From contig PLIU01000490.1 of assembly GCA_003140095.1 (NCBI GenBank), forward strand, positions 1 through 44,173: a DNA stretch of 44,173 bases, written 5' to 3'. This DNA comes from Verrucomicrobiales bacterium. GTDB taxonomy: Bacteria > Verrucomicrobiota > Verrucomicrobiia > Limisphaerales > Palsa-1400. Made by a program: the position numbers and the translations under genes. The notes under the pieces are model-generated. The model saw nothing but the letters and a program-made list of their open reading frames with translations. It searched no databases and was not told the origin of the DNA. Below, piece by piece: positions 18,511 through 28,068 of this stretch (position 1 is the stretch's first letter; every line of letters starts with the position of its first letter).

Positions 18511-19674
18511 ATGCTTCCGCAAAACATTGTTGACGCATCGTTCGCTCGTGCTCGGGGTGTATGCCTGATCGCGGTTTGTTTGAATTTTGTTACAATCGCC
18601 GACGTCGTGGCTCAAGGCCCGCCCGATCCTCCAAGCCGAACCATCAAGGGCATTACATGGCACTGGGAAACCTACCAATACGCCGCCCCCGGCAGCGATT
18701 TGTGGCCGGTAACGTGGGGGCCGGATGACCAATTGTACGTCGCTTGGGGTGATGGCGGAGGGTTCGGTGGGACGGATTCTGACGGGCGCGTGAGCATGGG
18801 CTTTGCGCGCATCGAAGGCGGGCCGGAGCATTTTCAGGGATTCAATGTGAATGGAGGAAAGAATCCGGAGCATCCAGCGTCGTTTCCCAAAAAAGGCAAG
18901 ACGGGGGGAGTCCTTTTCGATGAAGGGATTCTTTACGCCAACATCAATCTTCAGGATGGGCAATGGCCAGACGTCAATCACGTTCTCGCGTGGTCCTCGA
19001 ACAAAGGGGCGAATTGGGCTAAAAGCGATTGGTTGTTTCCGAAAGGGGTGGGCAGCTTTCAACCGGCGAGATTTCTGAATTTTGGCAAAGATGGCTCCGG
19101 GGCGCCTGCATCCCTGACGGGATACGTCTATTTGTATGGCGCGAGGCAGGAGGCGCAACGCAACGGGAGCAAGAGCCTTTATTTGACGCGTGTGCCACGG
19201 GAAAAAATTCGCGATCGCGACGCGTTTCAGTTTTTCAGCGGCCTTGACTCTCAGGGCCACGCGAGGTGGAACCGGGAATTTATGTCTGCCCGGTCCATCT
19301 TCAGCGACGCCAATGGGGTTGCGCCAGGTGGGATGGTTTACGATCCTGGATTGGGATGTTTCCTGCTAACTTGCTTTCATACTGGTCCCGGGCAGTTGGG
19401 TGTGTTTGAGGCACGGCAACCGTGGGGGCCGTGGTCAACCATTGCCTACTATGACAATTGGGGAGGGATGGGAACAATCGGCGAGGGCTTGACCTGCGAA
19501 TTCCCTCAGAAATGGATGAGTGCGGACGGCCTGACCCTCTGGGGCATTTTCAGTGTTTATGGCGAAGGCGCGAAGCAAGGCATCAAAGCGCACGACAGGT
19601 TTAATCTGATCAAAATCACCTTGTCAAACGCCGATGGAGACAAGACGGGCCACGCCATCGAACCGGTGCGCTGA
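18511..19674 (+). CDS. Secreted DUF4185-like protein
   Basis: A protein of about 387 aa. I chose the ATG at 18511 because it is followed by a plausible export signal (ARGVCLIAVCLNFVTIADVVAQG). The frame is open further upstream to 18334, but that part has no protein character. The mature part reads like a beta-propeller-type protein: WPVTWGPDDQLYVAWGDGGG, LAWSSNKGANW, YDPGLGCFLLTCFH and a final ARQPWGPWSTIAYYDNWGG block. This pattern matches DUF4185-like or sialidase-fold proteins, whose substrate is unknown. A distant relative lies at 35507-37075, with the same QPWGPWS block. It appears to be a single-gene unit with no sugar-use genes beside it. Confidence 0.75.
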   Translation: MLPQNIVDASFARARGVCLIAVCLNFVTIADVVAQGPPDPPSRTIKGITWHWETYQYAAPGSDLWPVTWGPDDQLYVAWGDGGGFGGTDSDGRVSMGFARIEGGPEHFQGFNVNGGKNPEHPASFPKKGKTGGVLFDEGILYANINLQDGQWPDVNHVLAWSSNKGANWAKSDWLFPKGVGSFQPARFLNFGKDGSGAPASLTGYVYLYGARQEAQRNGSKSLYLTRVPREKIRDRDAFQFFSGLDSQGHARWNREFMSARSIFSDANGVAPGGMVYDPGLGCFLLTCFHTGPGQLGVFEARQPWGPWSTIAYYDNWGGMGTIGEGLTCEFPQKWMSADGLTLWGIFSVYGEGAKQGIKAHDRFNLIKITLSNADGDKTGHAIEPVR

Positions 19675-19860
19675 TCGTTTTTTTCGATTCTGGCCTCAGA
19701 TTTATCGATTAACGCCTTGGAAGCTTTGAGCATTACTCTGTGAGCAGATGAGTTCAAACGAAATTCAAATGCCATGCCTGCGGCGTTTACGGCTTGGCAT
19801 CGGTCCGACGACGGACGCAGACTGCGCGATTAGATTGCGCCGACAATAGAAAGGCATTCT

Positions 19861-22800
19861 ATGGCATCCATACCTCTGGTTATATTGTTGATTCTCGGAA
19901 TTCCGGCCGCCTTGGCCTTATGGCTCGTAAGGCGGGTTGTTCAAGCGAGAGACCGTATCGAAGAACTGACCCGCCGCTTGGGCACGCTTGAGTTGGAAGT
20001 TTCCCGATTGAAACGGGAACGCGAATCAGATCGTCCGGTTGAACCGGCGCCTGGGCCGTCAACAATAACTGTGGCCCCTGTGGTTGTGCCGCCCAAACCA
20101 GTTTTCGCCAGGCCATCTGCGTTGCCGCCCCATATACAACCTGCTTTTGACAAGACGCTGCCTGGCGTGGCTTCCCAAGTTCCACCGGTTTTAGACGCGC
20201 CGCTGGTTGTAGAGCAGCCAACTTCGCCCGATCCCGCGCTCGCGCCGGCAAGTCCTGCCAAGCCGGCGATCAACTGGGAACAGTTCATGGGGGTGAAAGG
20301 TCTGGCGTGGATTAGCGGCTTCACCTTTTTTCTTGGCATCGTTTTCGCCATCCAATATGCATTCGCCCACCATCTCATTTCACCTGGACTGCAAGCGGCT
20401 TTCGGCTTCCTCACCGGTCTTGGCGTGCTCGGCGGCGGCGTGGCGCTCTCGCGCAAAAATTACCTCGCGCTGGCGCAAACTTTGTGCGCGACCGGCGTGG
20501 TTATTCTTTACGCGGTGACGTTCGCCTGCCACTCGTATTACAAATTTGAGTTTTTCGGGCCTATTCCGACCTTTCTCCTGATGGCGCTTATCACGGTGGC
20601 GGCCTTTCTGTTGGCCGTGCGTCTCCGGGCCTTGGTCGTGGCCATCCTCGGAATGCTCGGCGGCTTTCTCACGCCGATTTTGCTTTCCACCGGCCAGGAC
20701 AACCCGCTCGGCTTGTTTGGGTATATTGCCATTCTCGACACGGGGCTGATCATGGTGGCGCTGCGCCGCCGCTGGTTCTTCCTGGCCGCACTCGCAGCCA
20801 TGGGCACAGCCTTCATGCAAATCGGCTGGGCCGGCACATTCTTCGTCGCCGAAAAATATTTTGAAGGCAACAAGATTCTGGTCGCTTTCGGCGTGCTGCT
20901 CGGCTTCAACGCGCTTTATCTTGCGGCAAGCTGGTGGGCGAAAAGGCGGAAGCCCGCGGAAGGCGAAGAACCGATGATGAGCGAAAGAGCGGCGATGGAG
21001 ATAAGACGGTGGATCTTCGGTTCAACGCTTGGTCTGGTGGCAGTAGCCCTGGCGTTCACCGCATGGTTTTTGAATTTCCAGCCGCTGGCACATCGTCCCT
21101 GGCTGATATTCGGCTTCGTCTTTCTCATTGACCTTGTCGTCCCGGCGCTGGTGCTGGCCGACAAAGACATGGCCGCCGCTCAATCCATCGCAGGGTTGGC
21201 TGTTTTCGGCTTGCTGGGATGGTGGACGCAACAATGGCTGACCGATGCATTGCTCAACGCCGCGCTCGCGTTTTATTTTATATTCGCGGTCATGCACGCG
21301 GCGCTGCCGGCGTTCTTCCAGCGGCGGCGCGGGGCCACAGTTCAAGCTTGGGCGATCCACATTTTTCCACTCCTGGCGCTGATGTTTGTTCTAGTCCCCA
21401 TTTTCAAACTGGCGGAAGTCTCCTTCATTGTCTGGCCGTTTGTTTTACTCATCGATTTGCTGGCCATCATGCTCGCCGTACTGACGGCCTCATTGTTGTC
21501 GGTTTTGGCAGTGCTGTTGTTGACGCTGGCTGCCGCCGGCGCGCTCATATTCAAAATCCCGGCCGATCTGACCGGACTGCCTGTCTGCTTGTTCCTGCTG
21601 GCCGCGTTCGTCGTTTTCTTCGTCGCCGCGAGCATCTGGCTCGTGCGCAAATTCAGGCCGGAAGCACTGCAGGCAGGCATCAACTTGGGCGGCTTCTTTG
21701 ATTCCAAGGGAGAGGTTGCTGCGGGAGATGTCGCCGCGATTTTGCCCGCCTGTTCGGTGGTGTTGCCGTTCATGCTGCTGATCATGGCCACGCTGCGGCT
21801 GCCCCTGGCGGACCCCTCGCCGGTGTTTGGCGTTGCCCTGCTGCTGGTGGTTTTGTTGCTAGGTTTGACAAGACTGTTTATGCTCGACTGGCTGCCCGCC
21901 ATCGGGTTGGCGTGCGTGACCGCGCTGGAATGCGCCTGGCATTTCAACCGCTTCGATCCTGCGAACGCACATCAACCGCTGAATCTCGTGTTGGAGTGGT
22001 ATCTTGTGTTCTTTGCCGTGTTCGCGATGTTTCCGTTTCTGTTCACGCGGCAATTCGCGGACAAAGCCGCGCCCTGGGCCGCCGCCGCGATGGCCGGGCC
22101 GCCCCAATTCTTTCTCATCCACCGCTTCATCGCCGCCGTCCATCCGAACGCGTTCATGGGCCTGCTGCCCGCCGCGTTCGCCGTTCCCGGATTGTTGAGC
22201 TTGGCTGCGGTTCTGAAGAGAACTCACGACAAAGATCAATCACGCATGACACAGCTCGCATGGTTCGGTGGGGTGGCGCTGTTTTTCATCACGCTTATTT
22301 TTCCGATTCAATTCGAGCGGCAATGGATCACGATCGGCTGGGCGTTGGAAGGGGCGGCCTTGTTGTGGTTGTTTCACCGTGTGCCGCACCCCGGCTTAAG
22401 GCTCACGGGCGCCGGTTTGCTTGTCGCCGCGTTCGTCCGCCTCGCGCTCAATCCTGCTGTGCTCGGATATCATCCGCGCGCCGCGTTGCCGGTCTTCAAT
22501 TGGTATCTCTACGCCTACGGGCTGGTGACGGTTTCCCTTTTCGCCGGGGCCAAACTTCTGGCTCCGCCGCGCCATCTCATTTTGCAATCCAATATTCAAT
22601 CCGTCCTGGCCGGGCTGGGAACCGTGCTGGCGTTTCTCTTATTGAACATCGAAATCGCCGATTATTTCAGCGCCCCCGGCTCGACTTTGACCTTCCAATT
22701 CAGCGGCAACTTCGCGCGCGACATGACGTATTCCATTGCCTGGGCGTTATTCGCACTGGTGCTGTTGGTGGCCGGGATCGCCAAAAGGGTTGCCGCGGCC

Positions 22801-22995
22801 CGTTACGCCGCCATAGGCTTGCTGGGCGTGACGCTGCTCAAATTGTTTCTCCACGACCTTGCGCAACTAGCCCAACTTTACCGCATCGGCGCGTTTATCG
22901 GCGTGGCTATTATTGCCATGCTCGCTTCATTCCTGTATCAAAAATTCTTCTCCGCCGGCAAGAAGGAGGCAGTGGAACATGGAGCGCAACGGTAA
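19861..22995 (+). CDS. DUF2339 family polytopic membrane protein
   Basis: A protein of 1044 aa. An N-terminal membrane helix (LVILLILGIPAALALWLV) is followed by a coiled-coil segment (RDRIEELTRRLGTLELEVSR) and a Pro-rich linker to about residue 135. Then comes WEQFMGVKGLAWISGFTFFLG, the usual entry to the DUF2339 membrane region. The remaining ~900 residues are almost wholly membrane helices separated by short loops. Its function is not established; it has been grouped with large envelope membrane proteins. The start at 19861 has an AAAGG ribosome site. The end overlaps a small HEAT-like ORF by 17 bases. Confidence 0.9.
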   Translation: MASIPLVILLILGIPAALALWLVRRVVQARDRIEELTRRLGTLELEVSRLKRERESDRPVEPAPGPSTITVAPVVVPPKPVFARPSALPPHIQPAFDKTLPGVASQVPPVLDAPLVVEQPTSPDPALAPASPAKPAINWEQFMGVKGLAWISGFTFFLGIVFAIQYAFAHHLISPGLQAAFGFLTGLGVLGGGVALSRKNYLALAQTLCATGVVILYAVTFACHSYYKFEFFGPIPTFLLMALITVAAFLLAVRLRALVVAILGMLGGFLTPILLSTGQDNPLGLFGYIAILDTGLIMVALRRRWFFLAALAAMGTAFMQIGWAGTFFVAEKYFEGNKILVAFGVLLGFNALYLAASWWAKRRKPAEGEEPMMSERAAMEIRRWIFGSTLGLVAVALAFTAWFLNFQPLAHRPWLIFGFVFLIDLVVPALVLADKDMAAAQSIAGLAVFGLLGWWTQQWLTDALLNAALAFYFIFAVMHAALPAFFQRRRGATVQAWAIHIFPLLALMFVLVPIFKLAEVSFIVWPFVLLIDLLAIMLAVLTASLLSVLAVLLLTLAAAGALIFKIPADLTGLPVCLFLLAAFVVFFVAASIWLVRKFRPEALQAGINLGGFFDSKGEVAAGDVAAILPACSVVLPFMLLIMATLRLPLADPSPVFGVALLLVVLLLGLTRLFMLDWLPAIGLACVTALECAWHFNRFDPANAHQPLNLVLEWYLVFFAVFAMFPFLFTRQFADKAAPWAAAAMAGPPQFFLIHRFIAAVHPNAFMGLLPAAFAVPGLLSLAAVLKRTHDKDQSRMTQLAWFGGVALFFITLIFPIQFERQWITIGWALEGAALLWLFHRVPHPGLRLTGAGLLVAAFVRLALNPAVLGYHPRAALPVFNWYLYAYGLVTVSLFAGAKLLAPPRHLILQSNIQSVLAGLGTVLAFLLLNIEIADYFSAPGSTLTFQFSGNFARDMTYSIAWALFALVLLVAGIAKRVAAARYAAIGLLGVTLLKLFLHDLAQLAQLYRIGAFIGVAIIAMLASFLYQKFFSAGKKEAVEHGAQR

Positions 22996-23188
22996 CTTCT
23001 CGGCGACATATTCATCGCCTGAAATCAGAGCGCGGGCGATCAACTCCTTGGGCCTATTCGGCGCCCACGCCAACAGTGCCATTTCAGCCCTCGAACAGAG
23101 TTGCGCGGATGCTGATGCGTGGGTTCGCACGGAATCCACCAATGCCTTGCTCCTTACCAAAGCTGGAGAGCCGGACCAAAAACCCTGA
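22979..23188 (+). CDS. Very small HEAT-repeat-like protein or fragment
   Basis: A frame of 69 aa that starts inside the end of the DUF2339 gene, with a strong AAGGAGGC ribosome site eight bases before the ATG at 22979. The middle (EIRARAINSLGLFGAHANSA, then DADAWVRTESTNALLL) reads like about one and a half HEAT repeats. HEAT proteins normally have many repeats, so this is either a degraded C-terminal piece or a tiny adaptor. The good ribosome site and tight overlap argue that it is translated; the length argues for a remnant. Confidence 0.5.
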   Translation: MERNGNFSATYSSPEIRARAINSLGLFGAHANSAISALEQSCADADAWVRTESTNALLLTKAGEPDQKP

Positions 23189-23513
23189 ATCCGCAGCCAA
23201 AAGGATTCGTCCTATGATAAATGTGATATGACCCGCTGGATTGGAAAACGTCAGGCTTCAGCTTTGCTAAAGTTACGGCGCGACAAGACGCCCGTCGCGC
23301 TACGCACTTTGGACAGGTTGGCTGGGCAAGCAGAAAGCGCGAAAGGTGTTATGGCTGCGCAACTTTTGCGCCTTATCGTGGCCATTCACTCGGTCTTGCG
23401 AGAATCAAGCCGGATCAAGGTGAATCAAACCAACTCGTGTGAAACAGCATCCACCGCACATTGCGATTGACGCGACGATGGGCGCAGCTTTACACTCGCC
23501 ATTGAGAGAATCA
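23189..23513. other. Intergenic stretch before the prepilin-like gene
   Basis: About 325 bases with no recognisable gene. A frame at 23228-23470 is open for 80 codons but has no similarity I can name and no clear ribosome site. I see no terminator or RNA gene. Confidence 0.4.
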
Positions 23514-24296
23514 ATGACGTATATCCGCCAAAAACGTGCTTTCACCTTGATTGAACTGCTGGTGGTCACGGCGATCATCGCCATTTTGGCGGCGTTGTTG
23601 TTGCCTGTTTTATCGACGTCAAAAGCAGCGGCCGAAGGCGTCGCGTGCAACAACAACATCAAACAACTCTCGCTGGCCTGGTTGCTGTATGCCTCTGACA
23701 ACGGGGAATTGCTCGTCAATAACTATGGGAAGCCTCAAACCCTCTCCACCCACAACACGTGGGCCAATAACGTGGAGGATTGGGGCAACAGCGATGGCAA
23801 CACCAACCTCGCCGACCTCACTCAGACCCTCTTTTCACCTTACGCCAACAGATCCGTGGGGATTTACAAATGCCCGTCCGACCGCGCGCCCGCCGCCAAC
23901 GGACCACGCATCCGCAGCGTCTCCATGAATTCGCTGGTCGGAGATCCTGGAGATTTGGTGGACCACTTCAACCCGCTTTACGTGCAATTCTACAAGATGA
24001 AGACGATTCAAAACCCGTCCGGCATCTTTGTTTTTCTGGATGAACATTGCGACACCATCAACGACGGGTTCTTCGTCAATCGGCTGGAGGATTATCTGTG
24101 GGGCAATATGCCGGGGTCGTATCACAATGGCGGACTGAGCCTTTCCTTTGCCGATGGCCACGTCGAAACGCATCGCTGGCTTGTGCCTGGGACCGTCCGT
24201 CCGCCGGTGCAAGGCGGCGTGGGCGGCATCCTCTACGCGACGCCGACTACGGACTTCGACTGGTTGAAGCAGAGGAGCAGCTACAAAAAGCTTTAG
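23514..24296 (+). CDS. Prepilin-like secreted protein (type II pseudopilin N-terminus, H-X9-DG type)
   Basis: A protein of 260 aa. I chose the ATG at 23514, preceded by GAGAGA, because the prepilin-type signal follows directly: [20 protein letters not shown], with Phe-Thr-Leu-Ile-Glu and the +5 Glu, then a hydrophobic helix. The mature domain has CPSDRAP and the [17 protein letters not shown] motif near the C-terminus. This family is widely expanded in Planctomycetes and Verrucomicrobia. It is processed by a prepilin peptidase and probably assembles with a type II/IV-like machine; its exact role is unknown. It is followed 21 bases later by the propeller gene, on the same strand. Confidence 0.92.
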   Translation: MTYIRQKRAFTLIELLVVTAIIAILAALLLPVLSTSKAAAEGVACNNNIKQLSLAWLLYASDNGELLVNNYGKPQTLSTHNTWANNVEDWGNSDGNTNLADLTQTLFSPYANRSVGIYKCPSDRAPAANGPRIRSVSMNSLVGDPGDLVDHFNPLYVQFYKMKTIQNPSGIFVFLDEHCDTINDGFFVNRLEDYLWGNMPGSYHNGGLSLSFADGHVETHRWLVPGTVRPPVQGGVGGILYATPTTDFDWLKQRSSYKKL

Positions 24297-24317
24297 CTGC
24301 GGCCGGAATAGATTGCT

Positions 24318-25766
24318 ATGAAGTCAAACCGCGCGAAGAAATTACTTCTGTTTTCCCTCTGCGCTTTCGTTGGCACGGTCTGGGTTGATGGTCAAGCCGC
24401 GGAAAGTGACTTGAAGTATTTTCGCTCCAATCACGGCTTGGCCGACCCGGCTTGCGGAGCTTTGCCATCCCAGTTTGACGCGCCGGGAGTCTTGCGCTGG
24501 CGAGTGCCGCTGGATCCAGGACACGCCACTCCGATCCTGAGCGGGGGAAGAATTTTCCTGACTGCCTATGGAGAGGAGTCGCGCGAATTGACGGTTCTCG
24601 CCCTTGACGCAAACACGGGCCGCATCTTGTGGCGCAAAGGGGTTGTGGTTTCGCAGGTCGAGCGTACGCATCCGCTGGGCAGCCCGGCCACCGCGACGCC
24701 CGCGTGTGATGGCCGCCGCGTTTACGTGTTTTTCGGCAGCTATGGCCTGCTGGCTTTTGACTTGGATGGCAACAAACTCTGGGAATTCAGGGCCGGACCT
24801 TTCCAGGACGAATACGGCGCGGGCAGTTCACCGATCCTCTTTGACGGCAAAGTCATTCTCAACCAGGACCACGATGTGGACAGTTTCCTGATGGCGGTGG
24901 ACGCGGTCACGGGCAAGCCGTTGTGGAAGATCCCCAGGCCGGATGCGGTGCGAAGTTATTCCACGCCGGTAGTCTGGTCGCAAAACGGCCGCCAGGAACT
25001 TTTGGTAGCCGGCGCATTGGAGCTGGCCGGTTACGATCCTGCCAACGGCACAAAACTATGGTGGGTCAACGGCCTGGCCCGAATTGTCATTCCCACCCCG
25101 GTGCCCTTGGGGGATACGGTTTATATGGCGTCCTGGGCCCCCGGCGGCGACACCGCCAGCCGCATTACGCTCGACTCCTGGCCCATGGCTTTGGCCAAGT
25201 GGGACACCAATCACGACGGAAAACTCTCCCGAGACGAGATCAAGGACCCGCAGGTGCTGGAGCGCTTCTACCGCATGGATGTGAACCAGGACGGCGTGCT
25301 TGACCAGCATGAATGGGAGCATCATGCAAAGATTTTCCGAGAGGCCCAGAATTCGGTGTTGGCCATCAAACCATCCGGCGCGGGCGAACTGGCCACAGGC
25401 GGTGTGGTCTGGAAATACGCGCGGGGCGTTCCTTACGTGGCGACACCCGTCATTCACCGCGGCATCCTGTACATGGTCAAGGAAGGCGGCCTTGTGACCA
25501 AGCTGGATGTGGCGACCGGGCGGTTGTTGCAAGAAGAGCGGGTGGGGGGCCTTGGGAATTATTTCGCATCCCCGGTGGCGGGTGACGGGAAAGTTTATTT
25601 TGCCAGCGAACCGGGAACGGTCAGCGTTCTGGCCAGCCAACCGGAATGGCACTTGATTTCATCGCACGAATTCCACGAAAGGATTTACGCCACGCCCGCA
25701 TTGGCTAGCGGCTGTTTTTACCTTCGCACCGAGCAGGCGCTGTACTGCTTCCAAATCCCGCCATAG
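24318..25766 (+). CDS. PQQ-like beta-propeller protein with two EF-hands, secreted
   Basis: A protein of 482 aa. An N-terminal export signal (KLLLFSLCAFVGTVWVDGQA) leads to repeated propeller blades (LDANTGRILWRKG, DLDGNKLWEF, DAVTGKPLWKI, DVATGRLLQEER). Two canonical EF-hand loops, DTNHDGKLSRDE and DVNQDGVLDQHE, are inserted at about 295-330 between blades, so calcium binding is likely. PQQ-like propellers of this sort often lack enzyme activity and act as binding or assembly scaffolds in the periplasm. The gene lies 17 bases before apgM and may share a transcript, although the functions look unrelated. Confidence 0.88.
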   Translation: MKSNRAKKLLLFSLCAFVGTVWVDGQAAESDLKYFRSNHGLADPACGALPSQFDAPGVLRWRVPLDPGHATPILSGGRIFLTAYGEESRELTVLALDANTGRILWRKGVVVSQVERTHPLGSPATATPACDGRRVYVFFGSYGLLAFDLDGNKLWEFRAGPFQDEYGAGSSPILFDGKVILNQDHDVDSFLMAVDAVTGKPLWKIPRPDAVRSYSTPVVWSQNGRQELLVAGALELAGYDPANGTKLWWVNGLARIVIPTPVPLGDTVYMASWAPGGDTASRITLDSWPMALAKWDTNHDGKLSRDEIKDPQVLERFYRMDVNQDGVLDQHEWEHHAKIFREAQNSVLAIKPSGAGELATGGVVWKYARGVPYVATPVIHRGILYMVKEGGLVTKLDVATGRLLQEERVGGLGNYFASPVAGDGKVYFASEPGTVSVLASQPEWHLISSHEFHERIYATPALASGCFYLRTEQALYCFQIPP

Positions 25767-25783
25767 TTGACAACCCATGTTAT

Positions 25784-27007
25784 ATGAACCTCGATGACTT
25801 TTATTCAAAATTGACCATCCCAACGAAAGCGAAACTGGCGCTCGTCGTGCTGGACGGTTTGGGCGACCTGGCCACCGCAGAACAGGGTTTTCTTACGCCG
25901 CTGGAAGCCGCCACGACCCCCAATCTGGACGCCCTGGCCAGAGTCGGCGCGCAAGGCCGGATGATTCCCGTCGCTCCCGGCGTGACCCCCGGCAGCGGTC
26001 CGGGCCACTTGGGTTTGTTTGGCTACGATCCGATCGAGTATCAGGTCGGCCGCGGCGTGATCGAAGCCCTCGGCTTGGGCGTGGAACTCCAGGCGGGCGA
26101 CGTCGCCGCGCGCGCCAATTTCTGCACTCTCGACGCCAAGGGCATCGTCACCGACCGCCGCGCCGGACGCATCGCCACGGAAGTGACTGAGGAATTGTGC
26201 GCCTTGCTCACGCGCAAGGTCAAAACGGCGGGCGACGCCGAGGTCATTATTCGGCCGGGCAAAGGACACCGGTTTGTGGTCATTTTTCGCGGGAAGGGGT
26301 TGGAAGGGCCGCTGACTGACGCCGATCCGAATCGGGAAGGATTGCCGATTCCTACCGCCGGTCCGACCAACCCGAAATCTGTCAAACAAAAGAAATCCGC
26401 CGCGTTGGTGGCGCAGTTTTACCAACAGGCGCTGCCCATCATCGCCCGCAGGAAGCCGGCCAACGGATTCCTGTTGCGCGGCATCGCGCATCAACCGGCC
26501 ATTGCGACGGTGGAGGAGCGGTACGGATTGCGGGCGGCGTGCCTGGCGGTCTATCCCATGTACAAGGGCCTGGCGCAATTGGTCGGCATGAAAAAAATCG
26601 AAGGGCCGCAAACGATTGCCGAACAATTCCGCCGTTATGTGGCCGAGTACGACCACTTCGATTATTTCTTCATTCACTTCAAGTACACCGATATGCATGG
26701 CGAGGACGGCAATTTCGAGGCGAAGAAAAAGGCGATTGAGGATTTCGACGCCACGCTGCCCATCCTACTGGAGAAGCGGCCCGACGTGCTGGCCATCACG
26801 GGCGATCACTCCACGCCCTGCGCCCTCAAAGGCCATTCGTGGCATCCGCAGCCGGTGCTGCTGGTTTCCGCCTACAGCGGGTGGGACAAACTGGAACGAT
26901 TCACCGAAACCGGCGCCAACCTCGGCTCGCTGGGCGTCTTCGAGTCCAAATACTTGATCCGCCTCATGCAGGCCAACGCCCGGATGTTTGACAAGTTCGG
27001 CGCGTAA
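25784..27007 (+). CDS. apgM: 2,3-bisphosphoglycerate-independent phosphoglycerate mutase, archaeal type
   Basis: A protein of 407 aa that interconverts 3- and 2-phosphoglycerate in glycolysis and gluconeogenesis. It belongs to the alkaline phosphatase superfamily, archaeal-type branch. The metal-binding start LVVLDGLGD is present. GVTPGSGPGHLGLFGYDP carries the likely catalytic Ser, and TDRRAGRIATEV is the substrate lid region. HFKYTDMHGEDGNF, AITGDHSTPC and HSWHPQPVLL supply the remaining metal ligands. It appears complete. It is convergent with trpS, with 11 bases between stops. Confidence 0.95.
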   Translation: MNLDDFYSKLTIPTKAKLALVVLDGLGDLATAEQGFLTPLEAATTPNLDALARVGAQGRMIPVAPGVTPGSGPGHLGLFGYDPIEYQVGRGVIEALGLGVELQAGDVAARANFCTLDAKGIVTDRRAGRIATEVTEELCALLTRKVKTAGDAEVIIRPGKGHRFVVIFRGKGLEGPLTDADPNREGLPIPTAGPTNPKSVKQKKSAALVAQFYQQALPIIARRKPANGFLLRGIAHQPAIATVEERYGLRAACLAVYPMYKGLAQLVGMKKIEGPQTIAEQFRRYVAEYDHFDYFFIHFKYTDMHGEDGNFEAKKKAIEDFDATLPILLEKRPDVLAITGDHSTPCALKGHSWHPQPVLLVSAYSGWDKLERFTETGANLGSLGVFESKYLIRLMQANARMFDKFGA

Positions 27008-27018
27008 GGAGCGGTTGC

Positions 27019-27984
27019 TCAATCCAGGCCGCAGGCCACGCGGGCGCGTGCGAGGACCTGACGGGCCAGCGCGCGCGCCTTGGCGGCGCTCTCGTCCAAC
27101 ACACGATGGACATAAACGATGTTGGCCTCCAACTCGGCCCGTTTCGCGCGCGCGGCGGCGAAGTAATTCCAATAATACTCGAAGAGCGCCTTCTTCAAAT
27201 CGCCGTAGCCCAGTCCGCCGGCGCGCAATCGGTCTTCGTACTCCCTGGCCTCGCCCGGCGGCGCGACCAGGCGGAGCAATTGGATGGCGATGTTCTTTTC
27301 CGCGTCGGGTTTTGCCTCCTGCGGCGCGCGGCTGTCCATGACCAGACCCATGACCTTTTTACGCAGCGTCTTTTCCTGGCCGAAAATCTCGATGGTGTTG
27401 TTGTAACTCTTGCTCATTTTTTGGCCATCAGAGCCGGGCACCGAGGCCGTTTCTTCGCGAATGCGCGGTTCAGGCAGGATAAAAGTCTGGCCGTAGGTTT
27501 CGTTGAACTTGGTGGCGATATCGCGCGTAATTTCGACGTGCTGCTTTTGGTCGCGGCCGACGGGGACCACGTTCGAGTCGTAAATCAATATGTCCGCCGC
27601 CATCAGGACTGGGTAAGCGAACAAGCCGTGGTGGGGTGAAAGACCGTGGGCGATCTTGTCCTTGTAGCTGGTGCAGCGTTCCAGCAAGCCCATGGGCGTG
27701 AGTGTGGTCAGCATCCACGCCAATTCCGTGACTTCCGGCACGTCGGATTGGCGGAACAGGAGCGCCTTCTGCGGGTCCAGTCCGCAAGCCAGGAAATCCA
27801 GCGCCACGTCCAGCGTGTTGCGCCGCCGTGCGGCGGCATCCAGCAGGGAGGTCATGGAATGATAATTGGCGATGAAGTAAAGCGCCTCGCCTTGCTCCTG
27901 CAATTCGATGGCGGGTTTCATCATGCCGAAATAATTGCCCAAGTGGAGCGCGCCCGAGGGTTGGATGCCGGATAAAATTCGCAT
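27019..27984 (-). CDS. trpS: Tryptophanyl-tRNA synthetase
   Basis: A protein of about 321 aa, a class I synthetase that charges tRNA-Trp. The HIGH-like motif SGIQPSGALHLGNYFG is at the N-terminus and the KMSKS loop is intact (DGQKMSKSYNN). Other conserved blocks are LTPMGLLERCTSYKDK, YPVLMAADILIY and VPVGRDQKQHVE. The ATG at 27984 is chosen because the conserved strand starts directly after it. A TTG 18 bases upstream is possible. Length is typical for the family. Confidence 0.96.
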   Translation of the reverse strand: MRILSGIQPSGALHLGNYFGMMKPAIELQEQGEALYFIANYHSMTSLLDAAARRRNTLDVALDFLACGLDPQKALLFRQSDVPEVTELAWMLTTLTPMGLLERCTSYKDKIAHGLSPHHGLFAYPVLMAADILIYDSNVVPVGRDQKQHVEITRDIATKFNETYGQTFILPEPRIREETASVPGSDGQKMSKSYNNTIEIFGQEKTLRKKVMGLVMDSRAPQEAKPDAEKNIAIQLLRLVAPPGEAREYEDRLRAGGLGYGDLKKALFEYYWNYFAAARAKRAELEANIVYVHRVLDESAAKARALARQVLARARVACGLD

Positions 27985-28068
27985 TGGGGGGAGATTAAAC
28001 AAAGTCGCCGGTCCCGGCGCAAGCCAGCGCTTGCTGCGTCATTTGGCGTTTCTTCTTGGCCTTGTTCA

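Noticed and set aside
19769-19800. Inverted repeat ATGCCATGCC/GGCTTGGCAT as a terminator
   Set aside because: One mismatch, a 12-base loop and no T-tract; not enough to call a terminator.
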